This document shows, one piece after another, positions 8,974 through 17,879 of a stretch of 64,000 bases of DNA (position 1 is its first letter; each line of letters starts with the position of its first letter). The DNA comes from an uncultured Bryobacterales bacterium (lineage in GTDB: Bacteria; Acidobacteriota; Terriglobia; Bryobacterales; UBA6623). A program made the position numbers and the translations under genes. The notes below the pieces were generated by a model that made no database searches, was not told the DNA's origin, and saw only the letters and a program-made list of their open reading frames with translations. The DNA lies in assembly GCA_951813065.1 (NCBI GenBank), contig CATOTH010000011.1, positions 165,842 through 229,841 on the forward strand, written 5' to 3'.

Positions 8974-9588
8974 ATGTTTTGGAGGCGCCCCGCCAAGCTT
9001 CAGGCCGACTGGCTGATTGTCGGTCTCGGGAACCCCGGCGAGGAGTACCGGCTGACGCCCCACAATCTGGGATTCCTGACCGTGGAAAGCCTGGCGCAGG
9101 ACGCAGGCATCCGCGTGGTCCGGCCAGAGGAGAACGCGCTTGTCGGGCGCGGAGAGCTTTGCGGTTGCTCTGCGATCCTGGCCAAACCGCTCTCGTACAT
9201 GAACCGCAGCGGTGGGCCGGTCAAGCAGCTCTTGCAGCGGTACAAGCTGCTTCCGGAACGGCTGGTTGTGATCTACGACGAGCTGGATCTTCCGTGGGGC
9301 AGTTTGCGACTCAAGCAGAAAGGATCGGCGGCGGGGCATAATGGTATGCAGTCCATCGTTGATTCGCTGGGAACAAGTGAGTTCCCCCGGCTGCGGATCG
9401 GAATCCATCCGGGGCACCCTGTCGCCAACGGCGCCAAGTATGTCCTGCGTCCGTTTGGACAAGCGGAGGTCCAGGAAGTTCAAGCAATCGTCGGCCGCGC
9501 GGCCGACGCCGTTCGCGACATGCTCGCAGAAGGTGCCGAGAAGGCGATGGCGCGGTGTAACCGCCGCGACCCCGAGTCATTGGAATAA
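8974..9588 (+). CDS. pth: Peptidyl-tRNA hydrolase
   Basis: A 204-residue protein. LIVGLGNPGEEYRLTPHNLGF contains the catalytic His after TPHN; KPLSYMNRSGGPV and VIYDELDLPWG carry the conserved Asn and Asp; GSAAGHNGMQSI and FPRLRIGIHPG complete the family signature. It hydrolyses peptidyl-tRNA released from stalled ribosomes. The ATG at 8974 follows AGAGGGC, so it is preferred over a TTG at 8950. The next gene starts 6 bases after its stop. Confidence 0.94.
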   Translation: MFWRRPAKLQADWLIVGLGNPGEEYRLTPHNLGFLTVESLAQDAGIRVVRPEENALVGRGELCGCSAILAKPLSYMNRSGGPVKQLLQRYKLLPERLVVIYDELDLPWGSLRLKQKGSAAGHNGMQSIVDSLGTSEFPRLRIGIHPGHPVANGAKYVLRPFGQAEVQEVQAIVGRAADAVRDMLAEGAEKAMARCNRRDPESLE

Positions 9589-9594
9589 AGCAGA

Positions 9595-10074
9595 ATGAGA
9601 ATCTACGAATTAGGGTTCATCCTGAAACCCGACCTGCCTGAACAGGACGCGCAGGCCGCCATTGACGCCGTCAAGCAGGCGTTGACTGACGGCGGCGCGA
9701 GCATTGACAAGGTTGACGACTGGGGCAAGCGCCGCCTGTCGTACCGCGTGCGGGGGTTCTGGAACGGCCACTACGTCTTCATCCAGTACTCCGTGGAAGA
9801 CGCCAAGGGGCTGACCCGCGAGGTCGAGCGCCGGTTGCGCGTTGCCGAGAACATCATCAAGTACATGACGATCCGCATTGACGAGGATCTGAAGCGTCTG
9901 AAGAAAATGCAGAGCCTGCGCGCCAAGCGTGCGCCGAAACTGGCTGCGAAAGCTGCTGCGGTGGCCGCCGCAGCGCCGCCTGCCCAGCCGGTAGCGCCGG
10001 GCGCTCCGCAGCCCGAAGAGCCGCTGCCGGCGGCCGATGCTGCCGAGCCCAACAAGGCCCCCGCCTCCGCGTAG
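9595..10074 (+). CDS. rpsF: 30S ribosomal protein S6
   Basis: A 159-residue protein. The first 100 residues are a normal S6 (MRIYELGFILKPDL, DDWGKRRLSYRVRGFWNGHY, VERRLRVAENIIKYMTIR). About 50 extra residues at the C-terminus are rich in Ala and Pro, probably a disordered tail. It is followed by rpsR and rplI, but the ssb gene that often sits between rpsF and rpsR is absent. Confidence 0.94.
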   Translation: MRIYELGFILKPDLPEQDAQAAIDAVKQALTDGGASIDKVDDWGKRRLSYRVRGFWNGHYVFIQYSVEDAKGLTREVERRLRVAENIIKYMTIRIDEDLKRLKKMQSLRAKRAPKLAAKAAAVAAAAPPAQPVAPGAPQPEEPLPAADAAEPNKAPASA

Positions 10075-10100
10075 GCCCGGGCAACGAGAGGAATTCACGC

Positions 10101-10490
10101 ATGGCTGAGAACGAAGCGAAATCAACGCCCGCCCCGTCGGAGACCCGCCCCGGCAGGCCATCTTCCGGTGGCGCAGGCGGCGGACACCCGCGCCGGGACC
10201 GCGGCTCAGACGGCCGTGGACGGCCCGGTGGGGGAAAGCGGTTTTTCCGGCGGCGCAGGGTCGACTTCTTCAGCGTCAGCCGGATCGACCATATCGACTA
10301 CAAGGACGCCAACATGCTCAAGCAGTTTGTGGGCGACCGGGGAAAGATCAAGCCTCGCCGTCATACCGGGTTGAGTGCGAAGCACCAGCGAGAACTGCGC
10401 CGCGCCATCAAGCGCGCCCGCAACCTTGCCTTGCTGCCGTTCGCAGGGGTCATCGAGAAGACGAAGCCGGGAGCAAGCACCGATGGTTGA
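10101..10490 (+). CDS. rpsR: 30S ribosomal protein S18
   Basis: A 129-residue protein, longer than the usual 75-85 residues because of a Pro/Gly/Arg-rich N-terminal extension of about 45 residues. The core is conserved: FFRRRRVDFFSVSRIDHIDYKD, LKQFVGDRGKIKPRRHTG, LSAKHQRELRRAIKRARNLALLPF. An AGAGGAA ribosome binding site precedes the ATG. Its last 8 bases overlap the start of rplI, which suggests translational coupling. Confidence 0.94.
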   Translation: MAENEAKSTPAPSETRPGRPSSGGAGGGHPRRDRGSDGRGRPGGGKRFFRRRRVDFFSVSRIDHIDYKDANMLKQFVGDRGKIKPRRHTGLSAKHQRELRRAIKRARNLALLPFAGVIEKTKPGASTDG

Positions 10491-11235
10491 AGTGATTCTC
10501 AAGAAAGACATCTACAAGCTGGGTGACCGCGGCGAGGTGGTTAGAGTCGCGCCCGGCTATGCCAGAAACTACTTGTACCCGCAACGGCTGGCGATCCCCG
10601 CCGACAAGGGCAGTCTCAAGCAGCTGGACGACATGAGGGCCGCGGCTGACCGCGAGGCGGTCCGGCTGCGGGGCGACGCCGAAAAGCAGGTGGACGCGTT
10701 GGAAGGCGTGACGGTTCGTATTGTTGCCCGCGCGAGCCTGAACAACCAGCTGTACGGATCGGTCACGGCCCGCGACATCGCGGCGAGCCTCGCCGGACTC
10801 GGGATCGAGGTGAACCGTCACCGAATCCAGCTCAAGACGCCGTTTCGCACGCTGGGTGATTTCGAAGTGCCGGTCCACATCTACAAGGACTTGGCCTCGA
10901 CAGTCAAGGTGGAGATCCGCGCGGAGGGCCGCGAGGACGAGCCCTTGGCTCGGAGCGTGCAATCCGCGGAACAGTTCGAGTTTGCCCCGGCGCCCGTTCG
11001 CGAGGAGGAGGGTGAGGAATCCGCCCAGGAAGCCGGCGAGGATGCCTCCGCTGGCGAGGCCGATGTTCCGGTGGAAGCGGACGCCGCTCCTGAGGAGGGT
11101 GCTGCCGCCGCTACGGCTGGTTCGGAGGCCGAGTCCGAGCCCGTTCCCAGCCCGGCTGCCGAAACCCCCGTCGAGCCTGCAGCCTCAGCCGATTTGGCCG
11201 AGGAGCCGGCCGAGGGCGCGACCGTTGCCGACTGA
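10483..11235 (+). CDS. rplI: 50S ribosomal protein L9
   Basis: A 250-residue protein. The first 150 residues are a normal L9 (MVEVILKKDIYKLGDRGEVV, APGYARNYLYPQRLA, LYGSVTARDIA). The last 100 residues are a Glu/Ala/Pro-rich acidic tail absent from most L9 proteins. The ATG at 10483 lies inside the rpsR stop region (ATGGTTGA). Its own 3' end overlaps the start of the next gene. In many bacteria dnaB follows rplI; here a short-chain dehydrogenase does. Confidence 0.93.
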   Translation: MVEVILKKDIYKLGDRGEVVRVAPGYARNYLYPQRLAIPADKGSLKQLDDMRAAADREAVRLRGDAEKQVDALEGVTVRIVARASLNNQLYGSVTARDIAASLAGLGIEVNRHRIQLKTPFRTLGDFEVPVHIYKDLASTVKVEIRAEGREDEPLARSVQSAEQFEFAPAPVREEEGEESAQEAGEDASAGEADVPVEADAAPEEGAAAATAGSEAESEPVPSPAAETPVEPAASADLAEEPAEGATVAD

Positions 11236-11986
11236 CTTTTTCGACCTCACCGGCCAGACCGCGGTGGTGACGGGTGCTGCCAGGGGCATTGGCGCCGGGA
11301 TCGCCCGGCGCCTGGCACGGGCCGGTGCCAGCGTGGCGGTCGCCGATTCAAACCTCCGCGGTGCGGAGACGACCGCCGGGCAACTGCGGTCGGAAGGGCT
11401 TCAAGCCTTCGCTGTCGAGGTGGACGTGTCGGATTCCGGGTCCGTGCGGCACGCCGCCGAAGCCGTTCTGGAGCGCCAAGAGCGCATCCACACGCTGGTC
11501 TGCAACGCGGGAATCGCGGGCAAGGCATTGCCGACGTGGGAGCAAGCGGACGAAGACTGGCAATCGGTGATTGACGTCAATCTAAGCGGGGTCTTCTATT
11601 GCTGCCGGGCCGTGCTTCCTTCCATGGTTGAGCACGGCTACGGGCGGATCGTCAACATTGCCTCGCTCGCGGGCAAGGAAGGCAATCCCAACATGGTCGC
11701 CTACTCCGCGTCCAAGGCCGGTGTCATCGCTCTGAGCAAGTCGATAGCCAAGGAAACGGCGCTGCACGATATTTGTGTGAACGCGATCAGCCCGACGGTG
11801 ATCCGGACGCCAATTCTGGATCAGATCACCGAGGAGCAGGTCACCTACATGACTTCGAAAATCCCGAAAGCCCGCACCGGAACTGTCGAGGAAGTGGCGG
11901 CCGTGGCCCATTTCCTGGCCAGTCCGGACTGCTCGTTCGTGACGGGCCAGTGTTACGATGTCAGCGGCGGCAGGGCCACGTACTGA
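11225..11986 (+). CDS. Short-chain dehydrogenase/reductase, FabG-like
   Basis: A 253-residue SDR. The nucleotide-binding motif TGAARGIGAGIARRLA is near residue 15, CNAGIAG near residue 90, the catalytic Ser lies in IVNIASLAGKEG and the Tyr-x-x-x-Lys is AYSASKAGVIAL. It ends FVTGQCYDVSGGRATY, close to typical FabG-like reductases. The start is most likely TTG 11225, giving a product beginning MPTDFFDLTGQTAVVTG; no ATG lies in frame between that point and the homology. It would overlap rplI by 11 bases. Substrate unknown; it is a 3-oxoacyl-ACP reductase-like enzyme by sequence only. Confidence 0.82.
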   Translation: MPTDFFDLTGQTAVVTGAARGIGAGIARRLARAGASVAVADSNLRGAETTAGQLRSEGLQAFAVEVDVSDSGSVRHAAEAVLERQERIHTLVCNAGIAGKALPTWEQADEDWQSVIDVNLSGVFYCCRAVLPSMVEHGYGRIVNIASLAGKEGNPNMVAYSASKAGVIALSKSIAKETALHDICVNAISPTVIRTPILDQITEEQVTYMTSKIPKARTGTVEEVAAVAHFLASPDCSFVTGQCYDVSGGRATY

Positions 11987-12022
11987 GGCCCTGACAACCG
12001 CGAGACGGAAGGGCGACCGCGC

Positions 12023-12979
12023 GTGCCGAAACTGCTTGTTGCGACGCTCCTGATCTGCGTTCCCATTTCTGCTGCCGTGACAGTCGAAAAAACCGCTTAC
12101 GCCGGATGGCCCAACTGCTACCGCCTCTCGAACGGAGAGGTGGAACTCGTCGTCACGGCGGACGTTGGTCCGCGGATCATTCGATACGGCTACGTGGGCG
12201 GCCAGAACCTGTTCGTCGAGCTCGAAGAGGATCTCGGCCAGACGGGAGGCGACGGCTGGCGACTGTACGGCGGCAGCCGGCTCTGGGTGGCTCCAGAGGA
12301 TCGGGTATTTAGTTACGGCGCCGACAACGAGCCGGTCGAGATCGAGGTTTCCGGCAGCAAGCTCACCGCGCTCGCGCCCGTCGAGAACACCGGCGTGCAG
12401 AAGCGGATCACCGTGGAGCTGGCCGACCGAGGCACCGAGGCCAGGGTGTCGTACGGGCTCGCGAACCGCACGATCTGGCCCCTTCGGATTGCTACCTGGG
12501 TGCTTACGATGATGAACCGCGGCGGAACCGCTGTGACCACCCTGCCTCCACGAGGCACGCATCCGGAGATCCTGGCACCGACGAATCCCGTGGTCCTGTT
12601 CGCATTCACGAACATGAGCGATTCGCGCTGGAGCTGGCTTGAGAAGTACATCGTGTTGCGCCAGGACCCCGGCAATTCGGACCCAGAGAAGATCGGGCTC
12701 TTCAATCCCTCGACACGGGGAGCCTACTTGCTCAATGGCGAGCTGTTTGTCAAGAAGTTCGACGCTTCGCCGGACGAGGAGTATCCCGACATGGGCTCGT
12801 CCTTCGAGGTCTTCACGAACGAGCGATTCCTGGAACTCGAAACGCTGGGCCCGATGCGCACGCTACGGCCCGGCGAGTCCATGGAGCACGTGGAAACCTG
12901 GTCGCTGCATCGCCCCGTGGCAGTGGAGCGTTGGGACGACGAAGGCCTGGACCGCGCGCTCGCGCCCTATCTGGACTAG
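12023..12979 (+). CDS. DUF4380-type exported protein
   Basis: A 318-residue protein starting at GTG 12023, with a GGAAGGG ribosome binding site upstream and a signal peptide (LLVATLLICVPISAAVTV). The sequence GWPNCYRLSNGEVELVVTADVGPRI and LYGGSRLWVAPE resemble DUF4380 proteins, which have a galactose-mutarotase-like beta fold. That family is exported and of unknown substrate. The stop overlaps the next gene's GTG by one base. The family name is from memory and moderately sure. Confidence 0.65.
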   Translation: MPKLLVATLLICVPISAAVTVEKTAYAGWPNCYRLSNGEVELVVTADVGPRIIRYGYVGGQNLFVELEEDLGQTGGDGWRLYGGSRLWVAPEDRVFSYGADNEPVEIEVSGSKLTALAPVENTGVQKRITVELADRGTEARVSYGLANRTIWPLRIATWVLTMMNRGGTAVTTLPPRGTHPEILAPTNPVVLFAFTNMSDSRWSWLEKYIVLRQDPGNSDPEKIGLFNPSTRGAYLLNGELFVKKFDASPDEEYPDMGSSFEVFTNERFLELETLGPMRTLRPGESMEHVETWSLHRPVAVERWDDEGLDRALAPYLD

Positions 12980-13599
12980 TGGTCCGGACGGTAGCAGGCC
13001 GACTGCTCGAAGCAGGGCGCATAGGCCTGCTACCCGCTGTGTTCAATCCACCGACCATCGCCCACATGGCGCTCGCCGAGCAGGCCCAGCGATCCTTCAA
13101 GCTTGACCAAGTGGTCTACGTCCTGCCGGAGGCGTTGCCGCACAAGCGGATCGAGCGGCCCGGCATCGAGGTTCGACTGAGCTGGTTGGCCGCGCTCGCC
13201 GCAGTCCAGCCGTGCCGCGCCGCAGCATCCTGCCGGGCGGGCCTCGTGATCGAGATTGTGCGGGCGTTCCAGAAGGTTTTGGGCAACCAGTGCGAACTCT
13301 TCGTCATCGCCGGACGTGATGCGGCTGAACGCTATTCGAGCTGGGACTACGGCGATGGCGAGTCTTTCGCCGAGCAGCTACAGCGTTATCGGCTGCTCGT
13401 GGCTTCCAGGAACGGCGGGTATCGCGTTCCCCGGGAACATGCGGACCGGATCCTGCCGTTCGAGATCGACGGTCGATCGGGGGCGGCATCGTCCACGGCG
13501 GCTCGCGAAGCGATCAGCGCGGGCAGGCCCTGGCGCCATCTGGTCCCGACGGAGATTCACAGCGACGTGCAGGCCGCTTACGGAGGCTCCAACCCGTGA
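12979..13599 (+). CDS. NadD-like nicotinate-nucleotide adenylyltransferase family protein
   Basis: A 206-residue protein of the nucleotidyltransferase alpha/beta phosphodiesterase superfamily. LLPAVFNPPTIAHMALAEQA near residue 18 corresponds to the HxGH-like motif (here TIAH), YVLPEALPHKR follows as in NadD, and SSTAAREAISAG is the C-terminal ISSTxxR motif. Canonical NadD makes deamido-NAD from nicotinate mononucleotide. The first motif departs from the usual HLGH, so enzymatic identity is not certain. The GTG start overlaps the previous stop and its own stop overlaps the next start (GTGA). Confidence 0.65.
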   Translation: MVRTVAGRLLEAGRIGLLPAVFNPPTIAHMALAEQAQRSFKLDQVVYVLPEALPHKRIERPGIEVRLSWLAALAAVQPCRAAASCRAGLVIEIVRAFQKVLGNQCELFVIAGRDAAERYSSWDYGDGESFAEQLQRYRLLVASRNGGYRVPREHADRILPFEIDGRSGAASSTAAREAISAGRPWRHLVPTEIHSDVQAAYGGSNP

Positions 13600-14417
13600 C
13601 CACTGCGCTCGTGGTTTACCAGCCCGGCCTGGACGGAACGCTGTTCAGCCGGATGGGCTTGTTGCAGGAGCTGGAACGCACCCTGCGTCGGCTGGAGCGA
13701 GAGTATGCGGCGGATGTGGACAAGATGCGGCGGTTCGAGCAGCGCTACCGTCCGGCGGTTGGCGAGCGCTATGACGAACTGGATCGGTTGCGGGCAAAGG
13801 TTCGGGGCGCGTGGCAGCTCATCGAGAGGGCGCGCGAAGGGGATGCCGTCACCAACGGCCATGATGCGGGAGAAGGGGATCGTGCCAGCGACTCTGAACT
13901 TGCCGAGTGGGGACGCGACGTCACGCCGGGGCCGGGTGACGCCGCGCGGCTGCTGTTTCTGGCGCTGGCGCGCCAAGTGCACCCGGACCTTGCCACGGAC
14001 GAGATGGAGCGGGTGCGCCGCCACGACGTGATGTCCGAAGCGACCCTTGCCTACCGCAACAACGACGAACGGCGCCTGCAGTGGCTAATCGAGCATTGGC
14101 AGGCGGAGTGCGACCCGATCCCGGACCTGGGTCCCGGAGCGCTGTGGCTCAGGACGAACCGGCAAATCGCGTGGCTGCGGTATCGCATCCGCGAGATGCG
14201 GCATTCGCTGGCCCAGCTTCATGCGTCAGGCTTGGCCTACATCATGGAGCAGGACCAGCAGGCGAGACTGAGCGGCCGAAACCTGATCTTGGAGTTGCGG
14301 AAGCTGGCCCAGGCGGACATTGAAGCTGCCTATCGCGATCTCGACCTCGCGCGCGAGGCGATCGAGGATCTCGATCCGGCCCTGCGCGATGTCGTCAGAG
14401 CCGAGACCGGTCTCTGA
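13596..14417 (+). CDS. Coiled-coil protein with a J-domain-like segment
   Basis: A 273-residue protein starting at GTG, overlapping the preceding gene by GTGA. The first 80 residues are strongly helical and charged (LQELERTLRRLEREYAADVD). Near residue 115, LFLALARQVHPDLATDEMER contains an HPD tripeptide preceded by a helix, as in J-domains, followed by AYRNNDERRLQWLIEH. The C-terminal half is again coiled coil. A role as an Hsp70 co-chaperone is inferred from the HPD only. No signal peptide, so probably cytoplasmic. It closes the long plus-strand block. Confidence 0.55.
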   Translation: MTTALVVYQPGLDGTLFSRMGLLQELERTLRRLEREYAADVDKMRRFEQRYRPAVGERYDELDRLRAKVRGAWQLIERAREGDAVTNGHDAGEGDRASDSELAEWGRDVTPGPGDAARLLFLALARQVHPDLATDEMERVRRHDVMSEATLAYRNNDERRLQWLIEHWQAECDPIPDLGPGALWLRTNRQIAWLRYRIREMRHSLAQLHASGLAYIMEQDQQARLSGRNLILELRKLAQADIEAAYRDLDLAREAIEDLDPALRDVVRAETGL

Positions 14418-14587
14418 TCGCTCGTCGCTGATATTGGAGATTCGAGGGCGCTGCGCTTACCTGCGCAGTCTGGCCATTCAATCCAAGCAGGGCGGTCGAG
14501 GGTCGGGTGTGCTACTCAACCAGATCCCCATCGTCAGTTCCATCCGTGCCGGCCACAATGGCGGATTCGTCCGTCGAACCGCCTCGC

Positions 14588-15673
14588 CTAGCGGGAACGA
14601 AACTCCTGAGGCATCACTACGTGCATGGTGGTGCCACCGTCTCGCTCGACGAGCGTCAGCCCTCGCCCGTTCAGTCTGGCCTCCGCTACGCCTCGATAGC
14701 TGTCGGGGATTTCCGCCAGGAATCCTACGAACGACCGCGCAACGCTTTCCGAAGCATCGAGAAACTCCACGATCGGCCGACCGAAAATCCGGCCCTTTCC
14801 GACCAGGTCGGGAAACGGCCGGTGAAGCCCGGTCGTGCCGAACTCCAGCCCTCTCGCCAAGGGCTTGCCTGACTCGACTCGACGCCACATATTGAGCCAA
14901 GGGTATTCGGCTGTCCGCCACACGTAGCCAATCAGCAGTCCCTTGGCCGCGTTGACAGCGGTAACCCAGCCGATTTCGTCATCGATCACATAGGACACCA
15001 CGTTGGGGTCGTGATCGTCCGCGAGGTGGCGGAGGTTGACGGGTTGACCTTCCTTGATCGCATTCGGCCACCCCACCGACGGCTGTTCCGGATTCGGCAT
15101 GGACCCGCCCTGCATGAACCCCTGGGTCGCGTTCGAATCGACCACCACTGTGTCGTCCAGAAAGGGCGGCCCGAGGGTCGGATGCTGAACCATGTTGTAG
15201 ACACGCCCGAGCTTGTTGCGGTTGGTAACTGTCTCGACGACGTAGAACCATGCGCCCTCTGGGGCAAGCTCCAGGCGCCGTTCCACTTGGAGGCCCGCCA
15301 TGGGGAGGTCGGCAGACATCTGGACACTTGTGGGCTCGTGTTCGAGGACTGCCCAGGCCACCTTGGTGGCTTCCCCGTGCCCAGGCATGCCGTTTGCCGC
15401 TTCGGCCTCCGATGGCAGTCCCCAGCGGTCGAGGCAAAGGAAGTGGCTCATCGATCGGGCCTCGTCGCTTGGTCCCTCGTTCGCCCAGCGCAGAGGGTTC
15501 AAGCCATGGCCGAGCAGGTGGAAGTCAACGATCGAACCGCCGAGGATGTCGATGACAAGGCGTGCTTGCCGGCCTTTGAGCACAATCGAGCGTCGTCCGT
15601 CGACAAGCTCTTCCGCAGCCATGGGCTCCACGACTAGCAGCCCTGCAACGACGGGAATCCACAACCACCGCAT
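14588..15673 (-). CDS. Exported mutarotase-like protein of unknown function
   Basis: A protein of about 361 residues on the minus strand. An AAGGAG ribosome binding site precedes GTG 15676 and ATG 15673; ATG was chosen on spacing. It begins with a signal peptide (WIPVVAGLLVVEPMAAEE). The body is rich in beta-structure with LGGSIVDFHLLGHGLNPLRW, VVETVTNRNKLGRVYNMVQH and LEFGTTGLHRPFPDLV, which suggests a galactose mutarotase/glycoside-binding supersandwich. I do not recognise a named family with certainty. It stands alone, facing away from the housekeeping block. Confidence 0.6.
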   Translation of the reverse strand: MRWLWIPVVAGLLVVEPMAAEELVDGRRSIVLKGRQARLVIDILGGSIVDFHLLGHGLNPLRWANEGPSDEARSMSHFLCLDRWGLPSEAEAANGMPGHGEATKVAWAVLEHEPTSVQMSADLPMAGLQVERRLELAPEGAWFYVVETVTNRNKLGRVYNMVQHPTLGPPFLDDTVVVDSNATQGFMQGGSMPNPEQPSVGWPNAIKEGQPVNLRHLADDHDPNVVSYVIDDEIGWVTAVNAAKGLLIGYVWRTAEYPWLNMWRRVESGKPLARGLEFGTTGLHRPFPDLVGKGRIFGRPIVEFLDASESVARSFVGFLAEIPDSYRGVAEARLNGRGLTLVERDGGTTMHVVMPQEFRSR

Positions 15674-15987
15674 CACTTGTTCTCCTTACCAAATCGGCCC
15701 GCGATCGATCATATCGTGCCCATTGACCCTTGAAGCTCGGGTCCGTGCGTAGCTGATACGCCGGGAGAGGCACCATCCATCCCGAGCAAAGCGCGTCACC
15801 CATTCGGTCCTTGCGCGATCACAAGATCGCTAGCGGAACTATAGAGAGGCAGGCACTCCGTCGACGGTCATGTCGATACACTTCCGGGTTGCCGGCATTG
15901 GAGGCTCCTTGCGTGCCGTCCAAGGGATCGGATCCAGCTCTTTACGCGGTGGCGTGCTAGCGACCTGTGCGACGATTACGCTCATCC
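15674..15987. other. Intergenic region between divergent genes
   Basis: About 310 bases between the divergent mutarotase-like gene and the esterase. It must hold both promoters. I see no convincing -35/-10 pair and no RNA gene. Confidence 0.4.
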
Positions 15988-16971
15988 ATGAAACTTTCCA
16001 TCCGCACAACGTCCCTTCGATCGTCCTATCGGGGCCTGGTCGCCATCGGCGTAGCTCTGACCGTCAACCTGGCCCTTGCCAGCAGTCTGGCAGCCGCTGA
16101 GCCAGCGGGCCGCAGCCAGGGCCAGCTACTGCGAAGAGGGTACGACAGCCAAGTGACGGGTGAACGCCGTGAGTACTTTGTATATCTGCCCACTGGGTAT
16201 CACACGGAACCCGGAAAGCATTGGCCGGTGATCCTTTTCCTCCACGGCGGGGGCGAGCGCGGCGACGCCATCGAGGATCTCGACCGGATCCTCGTTCACG
16301 GCCCAGTTGCGGAGGCGTGGATCCAGGGGCGCGACCTGCCGTTCATCATGATCTCGCCGCAGATGCCGGTATTCGATCGACCGCGCCGCGGTTCCGACCA
16401 GCCAGCCCCGAGGCGAATTGAGGATGGCCCGCCACCACCCCGCCGGTACGGCGCTCGCCCGAAGCAACCGATGGCGCGAGTGACCGACATGAGTATCCCG
16501 TCCTACACAGCCTCCGCATCCAGGGACAGTTGGACCAGGATGGAAGGCGAAGTGCTGGCGATGGTGGATTCCACTCTTCGCGAGTTTCGGACCGATCAGG
16601 ATCGAGTCTACTTGACTGGGTTGAGCTTTGGCGGTGCCGGGACGTGGCACCTGGCGATGGCCGACCCGGATCGCTGGGCCGCGATCGCCCCCATTTGCGG
16701 TCCTGGAGACCCGAGCCGGGTCGACAGGATCGCGAACGCCAAAACACCAGTGTGGGTACTGCAGGGAGGCCGAGATACCGTGGTTCGTCCGGAGCGCGTT
16801 CTGGAAACCGTGACCGCCCTGGAAGCGGCAGGCCATCCCGATGTTCGCTTCACCGTTCATGAGGACTTGGGCCATAACGTCTGGACCCGCGTGTACGAGG
16901 GCTGGGATCTCTACGCGTGGTTCCTCGCGCATAGACGGCAGTCCGGCGCCGATGAGGTGGAAGCCCCCTAG
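15988..16971 (+). CDS. Exported alpha/beta-hydrolase esterase
   Basis: A protein of about 327 residues starting at ATG 15988. A signal peptide covers the first 45 residues (GVALTVNLALASSLAAAEP). The hydrolase core shows VILFLHGGGERG (oxyanion hole), LTGLSFGGAGTW (nucleophile Ser in G-x-S-x-G), VLQGGRDTVV (acidic residue) and HEDLGHNVW (catalytic His). This pattern matches secreted carboxylesterase/phospholipase and feruloyl-esterase-like enzymes. Natural substrate unknown. Confidence 0.8.
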   Translation: MKLSIRTTSLRSSYRGLVAIGVALTVNLALASSLAAAEPAGRSQGQLLRRGYDSQVTGERREYFVYLPTGYHTEPGKHWPVILFLHGGGERGDAIEDLDRILVHGPVAEAWIQGRDLPFIMISPQMPVFDRPRRGSDQPAPRRIEDGPPPPRRYGARPKQPMARVTDMSIPSYTASASRDSWTRMEGEVLAMVDSTLREFRTDQDRVYLTGLSFGGAGTWHLAMADPDRWAAIAPICGPGDPSRVDRIANAKTPVWVLQGGRDTVVRPERVLETVTALEAAGHPDVRFTVHEDLGHNVWTRVYEGWDLYAWFLAHRRQSGADEVEAP

Positions 16972-17054
16972 AGAGTGCCTTGTTTCGTGCCGCTTCGCGA
17001 ACAGGAGCAGGTACAATCGGGCTGGCGAACCAGCGGGCGCCCCTCAAGTCACGC

Positions 17055-17767
17055 ATGCAGGGCACTACGCTTGGCAGTCGAAAGCCGGCTCGTGGACCCC
17101 ATTCCTCAGCCGTTTCCGGATGCGTTCGGGGCTGGCTTCGGGCTCTTGTCCCTCTCGCTGTATTCGCATCGCTATCAGATGGAGCAACGGATCCCTTCCT
17201 GTCCGAAATCCAGCCGATTCCGGCCCAGCACTGTCTGGCCTGTCACGGCCCGGACAGTCAACTGAGCGCCCTCAACCTCAGCACGCTCGAGGGACTGCTC
17301 TCGGGGGGCGCCACGGACCCGCCATCGTACCCGGCCACCCCGAACAGGGTGTGCTGATACGGGTGCTGGAGGGTGAGCTGACTCCCGCCATGCCGATGGG
17401 TTCGGAACCCCTGCCAGACGGGAAGATCGAGGCGATAGCGAAGTGGATCGAACGGTTCAAGCCGGCGCAAAACCACGTCGATCGCAATGTCTGGAGCCCG
17501 TTTCGGGCGATTGGCCGCCCGGAACCGCCTGACATCTCGCAAGAGTCATGGATCCGCAATCCTATCGACCGGTTCATCCTCGCTCGCCTGGAGGCGGAAG
17601 GGATCGTTCCGGCGACGCAAGCTGACCGGCGTCTCCTGATGCGTCGCGTCTGCTGCAACCTGATCGGCGAACCGCCTACTCCGGAAGAAGTTGAGGCTTT
17701 CCTCGCCGATGAGAGCGCGGATGCCCACGCCAGGTTCGTTGAAAAACTGCTCGGGGATTCGCGCTAG
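17055..17767 (+). pseudogene. PSD1 cytochrome c/DUF1549 gene, frameshifted and truncated
   Basis: One frame carries a signal-like region and the haem motif CLACH in QHCLACHGPDSQLSALNLST. Near 17310-17325 homology moves to another frame that continues as GPAIVPGHPEQGVLIRVLEG and then into the DUF1549 region (NPIDRFILARLEAEGI, LIGEPPTPEEVEAFL, FVEKLLGDSR). Intact family members run several hundred residues further, usually continuing with a Tyr-Gly-Glu-Arg-Trp segment. Here the frame stops at 17767, at the junction with the IS110-type element. Such genes normally pair with a DUF1501 gene, and a DUF1501 remnant does lie just beyond the IS. Confidence 0.78.
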
Positions 17768-17879
17768 CTTCCGTGTTTCTTGTCAAGCGGATGGTCGGAG
17801 AAAAGTGGTGACCAGCGGCGCTGGCGGCATGTTCCTCCGGCCGTGTCCGCTGTTGGTCGATGGCAGCTCGGCAGGGGGA

